From NCBI RefSeq assembly GCF_014204515.1, contig NZ_JACHLI010000036.1, positions 1 through 64,000 of the forward strand: 64,000 nucleotides of DNA. The letters run 5' to 3'. Below are positions 61,957-64,000 of this stretch, piece after piece. The position numbers were made by a program, and so were the translations under genes. The DNA is from Pseudomonas nitroreducens (GTDB lineage Bacteria; Pseudomonadota; Gammaproteobacteria; Pseudomonadales; Pseudomonadaceae). Under the pieces are notes generated by a model, which worked only from the letters and a program-made list of their open reading frames with translations, did no database searches and had not been told where the DNA came from. The stretch's first letter is position 1, and each line of letters opens with the position of its first letter.

Positions 61957-62799
61957 TTACCTGAGCAGCGGGTTTTTGTACCCAAACCGAGCGTTGTGCG
62001 CCGCCTGTCGCTCACGCTCTGCCTGGATCTGAGCGTTCAATCTTGGGAGCTGGCGCTCCAGGAACTCCGCGTGCAGCTGCGGGTGGTCGGCAGGTACTGC
62101 TTCCATGAAGTCGACACCATGCTCGACCGCGAGGTTTCTGCCCTGCTCCGAGAGGCTCATCTCGGCCAGCACCTGAATGTCCTTGGAAACCTGCTTTGAC
62201 CATCCATCGGCGCCGAGGTCGCCGGCCAGGTACTTGCGGATCATCTGCACGCAGAGCTGGATTCGACCGAGCTCTTTCACCTTGTCCGGCTTGTACACCG
62301 CGTAGAAGTTGGAGACGCGCGCTTTCAGGCACAGCAGCGGGTTGATGATTGCGAACTCCACCCCGTCCACCGCGATCACGTCGATGCCGCGCGCCAGGTC
62401 AGAGTCGGCAATGCCCGGCACGTGTGATAGCACGTCGACGATGATCGACTCTCCCGAGCCTATGCGAGCGATGCGCGCGGCCCCGAGGTTGATGGTAGCC
62501 TGCTGCATGCCACCTTCCACTTCCGATGGCCGCTTGAAGCGAATGCCCAGGCGCTCTTCGCAGAATGACACTGCGCCGTTGGTGCCGGCGAAGTCCAGGT
62601 CATCGCTGAAGAGGTAGTTCAGGGTCGACGCTGAATTCTGCAGGCGCAGCGCCACGAACCAGAATGCCAGGGCCTGGCCGCCCACGATAACCAGCTGGTG
62701 TTGTTGCAGGATCTCGTCGACGTTGGTGCCCCCGTAAACGCGTTTGACCAGGTGGATGAATTCTTCGTGGTTCTGGATGAACTGGGAGGCGGAGACCAT
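61957..62799 (-). CDS. AbiEii-like nucleotidyltransferase
   Basis: This 280-residue protein has the nucleotidyltransferase pattern GGQA at 40-43 and SDDLDF at 65-70 with Asp67 and Asp69. It is similar in shape to AbiEii/MenT-type toxins that add nucleotides to tRNA ends. It is the second gene of a pair, starting inside the stop of the 79-residue gene (TGATG at 62797-62801). The C-terminal half is helical and basic. Confidence 0.72.
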   Translation of the reverse strand: MVSASQFIQNHEEFIHLVKRVYGGTNVDEILQQHQLVIVGGQALAFWFVALRLQNSASTLNYLFSDDLDFAGTNGAVSFCEERLGIRFKRPSEVEGGMQQATINLGAARIARIGSGESIIVDVLSHVPGIADSDLARGIDVIAVDGVEFAIINPLLCLKARVSNFYAVYKPDKVKELGRIQLCVQMIRKYLAGDLGADGWSKQVSKDIQVLAEMSLSEQGRNLAVEHGVDFMEAVPADHPQLHAEFLERQLPRLNAQIQAERERQAAHNARFGYKNPLLR

Positions 62800-63038
62800 C
62801 AGGCTTTCCCTGCCGGCACGTAGCGTCGGTGGCCGACACCATAGCGAGCAAAAAGCGCCTCCATGTCTATGGTGGCCTGTTGGTCGATAACAGCAGCTGC
62901 TCCAGGAGCAAGGTTGCGACCTTCCTCCATCTTCTCGGCGCCCTGCCGTTCTTTGTCGACAAGAAGCGACTGAAGGCCGGCGCTTTCGGCCGGTATTGTG
63001 GCGATAGAAGGCTTCGCAGGGCCTTGGCCATCCGACAT
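62799..63038 (-). CDS. small partner of the nucleotidyltransferase
   Basis: This 79-residue protein is hydrophilic and Ala/Glu-rich with a basic end. It is first in a coupled pair with the nucleotidyltransferase, so it is a candidate antitoxin. GGAG lies about 8 bases before the ATG. It has no clear HTH, which sets it apart from AbiEi antitoxins. Confidence 0.6.
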   Translation of the reverse strand: MSDGQGPAKPSIATIPAESAGLQSLLVDKERQGAEKMEEGRNLAPGAAAVIDQQATIDMEALFARYGVGHRRYVPAGKA

Positions 63039-63198
63039 GGCTTAAGTCTCCACCGTCAGGGAATGCCTCGATACTATCAGCCTGCAAGGGCATTGGAACC
63101 CGTCTCGATGGAAGTATGCGACATGCGTTTCCAATAGAAGATCTGCTTTGGAAATGCCAGTCGTGCTAGTGTCCTCGCGTGATTCCAAGGATGCCGAC

Positions 63199-63645
63199 AT
63201 GCACGATCAGACTGTTCACGCCGCAATGAAGAGATGCTTCCAGGAGGCCAAGGCCAATAGGCAGATGAGCGCTGAGCGCGTCGCAGATGTCCTGGGAGTT
63301 AACGTCTGGCGCTTGTACAAGTGGCTTGAGACAGGTCGCTTGCCGATCAGCTACATCCCAGCATTTGAGCGCGCTTGTGGGGCCCACTACGTCACTGAAG
63401 CCCTGGCAAAGGCAAACCACGCGGTCGTTGCGGACTTCCCAGCCGGCAGGCGGCCAAGCGCCGCCGAGTTCCACGCAGTCCAAGTGAAGCTACTCGCTGC
63501 CACTGGAGCCCTGGTAGACCTCGAGATGGGTAAAGCTTCCGCAGAGGAGGCTGATGAGGCTATCTGGGCCGCACTGCAAGCGCTGTCGTCCCAGATGCTG
63601 AATGTGAAGTCAATGGCTGACCCTCAGCAGAGCCTACCCCTTTGA
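63199..63645 (+). CDS. HTH protein, CII-like
   Basis: This 148-residue protein has a helix-turn-helix at about residues 20-60 (SAERVADVLGVNVWRLYKWL) that resembles phage CII/Cro-type regulators, and a helical C-terminal half. AAGG precedes the ATG at 63199. It is divergent from the nucleotidyltransferase pair and may regulate it. Confidence 0.6.
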   Translation: MHDQTVHAAMKRCFQEAKANRQMSAERVADVLGVNVWRLYKWLETGRLPISYIPAFERACGAHYVTEALAKANHAVVADFPAGRRPSAAEFHAVQVKLLAATGALVDLEMGKASAEEADEAIWAALQALSSQMLNVKSMADPQQSLPL

Positions 63646-63676
63646 ACGAACCCTGCTGGTGAAAAGTCTTGGCAGC

Positions 63677-64000
63677 TCAGACCTGGATCTCCCGACCGTC
63701 CTGGTCGACTATTTGCCGGAACCCTACCCCGAAGACATTCCCTTCTCGATACGACTCATGATGGTGGCCGTGGAACACCTTCCTGGCCCCTACTGAGCGC
63801 GCCAGTTCATCGATCTCAACGAACCCATGCCTGTGGCAGCTAGGCGCTTCATGCGTTACCAGGATCTCCGCAGATAGCATGGCGGTGCAGAAGTAGTCGT
63901 CCGGGTAGATAAAGCCCTGGGAGATCATCGCCATGTTCTCCTTCGCTTCTGGGTGAACACGACGCTGATCTATCTGCAGCAGGTACTCGTCCCGGTTCTG
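63677..64000 (-). CDS. metallophosphoesterase, partial (start beyond the window)
   Basis: The frame is open from the stop at 63677 to the window end, so the gene starts beyond 64000. The 108 residues visible carry the C-terminal metal-binding motifs of calcineurin-like phosphoesterases: THEAP and GHHHE. They belong to motifs that bind the second metal and close the active site. The family cuts phosphate esters of nucleotides, proteins or dinucleotides, and the substrate cannot be named. Confidence 0.75.
   Translation of the reverse strand, partial: QNRDEYLLQIDQRRVHPEAKENMAMISQGFIYPDDYFCTAMLSAEILVTHEAPSCHRHGFVEIDELARSVGARKVFHGHHHESYREGNVFGVGFRQIVDQDGREIQV

Noticed and set aside
1..64000. CRISPR arrays, insertion sequences, integrases, tRNA or rRNA genes
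   Set aside because: No regularly spaced repeats, transposase or tyrosine recombinase motifs, or rRNA-like sequence were recognised. tRNA detection by eye is unreliable, so a scan would be needed for tRNA.

Overview
The window reads as a stretch of a large, GC-rich accessory replicon, most likely a megaplasmid or large integrative element of a Pseudomonas-like gammaproteobacterium. The reasons are its high GC with strong third-position bias, AGGAG-type ribosome sites, a UmuDC pair with a LexA-like box, many small orphan genes on both strands, and several functions that large plasmids and jumbo phages typically carry: PhoH, arginyl-tRNA synthetase, dNMP-kinase-like protein, flotillin, HipBA, ADP-ribosyltransferase-like proteins. 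No replication, partition, conjugation, transposase, rRNA, tRNA or CRISPR locus was recognised, so the plasmid assignment is an inference.

Layout. 0-8.5 kb: membrane proteins, a PIN-PhoH ATPase, an orphan VbhA-like (Fic-inhibitor) antitoxin, a DEDDh exonuclease, a MORN protein, and SOS-type umuDC. 8.5-14.1 kb: small unknowns, a HAD hydrolase and a Cys-His-Asp enzyme, and a gene pair that looks like one gene split by a TAA. 14.2-20.3 kb: two overlapping genes with the architecture of DdmDE, a plasmid-targeting system made of an SF2 helicase-nuclease and an Argonaute-like protein. 20.7-29.2 kb: small unknowns, ArgS, HAD and SMI1-like proteins, and a YqiJ/flotillin pair. 29.2-38.4 kb: a Sel1-like repeat protein, a Shedu-like nuclease with a C-terminal HNH-like zinc motif, a histidine phosphatase, an SRAP protein, a tandem paralogue pair and an ART-like enzyme.

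39-44.7 kb: hipBA behind a perfect inverted repeat, then a run of lipoproteins. 45-53 kb: unknowns including an AT-rich 441-residue orphan, orphan antitoxins, a 5'-truncated gene, and two overlapping ART-like genes behind a palindromic repeat. 53.3-61.8 kb: a Ref-like HNH protein, then a six-gene operon holding a Wadjet/Mks-type SMC complex (order jetC-B-A-D) plus an unknown protein and a GIY-YIG nuclease. 61.9-64 kb: an AbiEii-like nucleotidyltransferase with a small partner, an HTH protein and the 3' part of a metallophosphoesterase.

Taken together, the window carries two systems of types known to remove or restrict plasmids (DdmDE-like and Wadjet-like), a Shedu-like gene, and several toxin-antitoxin-like genes. 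If the replicon is a plasmid, this would be a plasmid armed against rival plasmids. The extended Wadjet operon is the best candidate for something not yet described.
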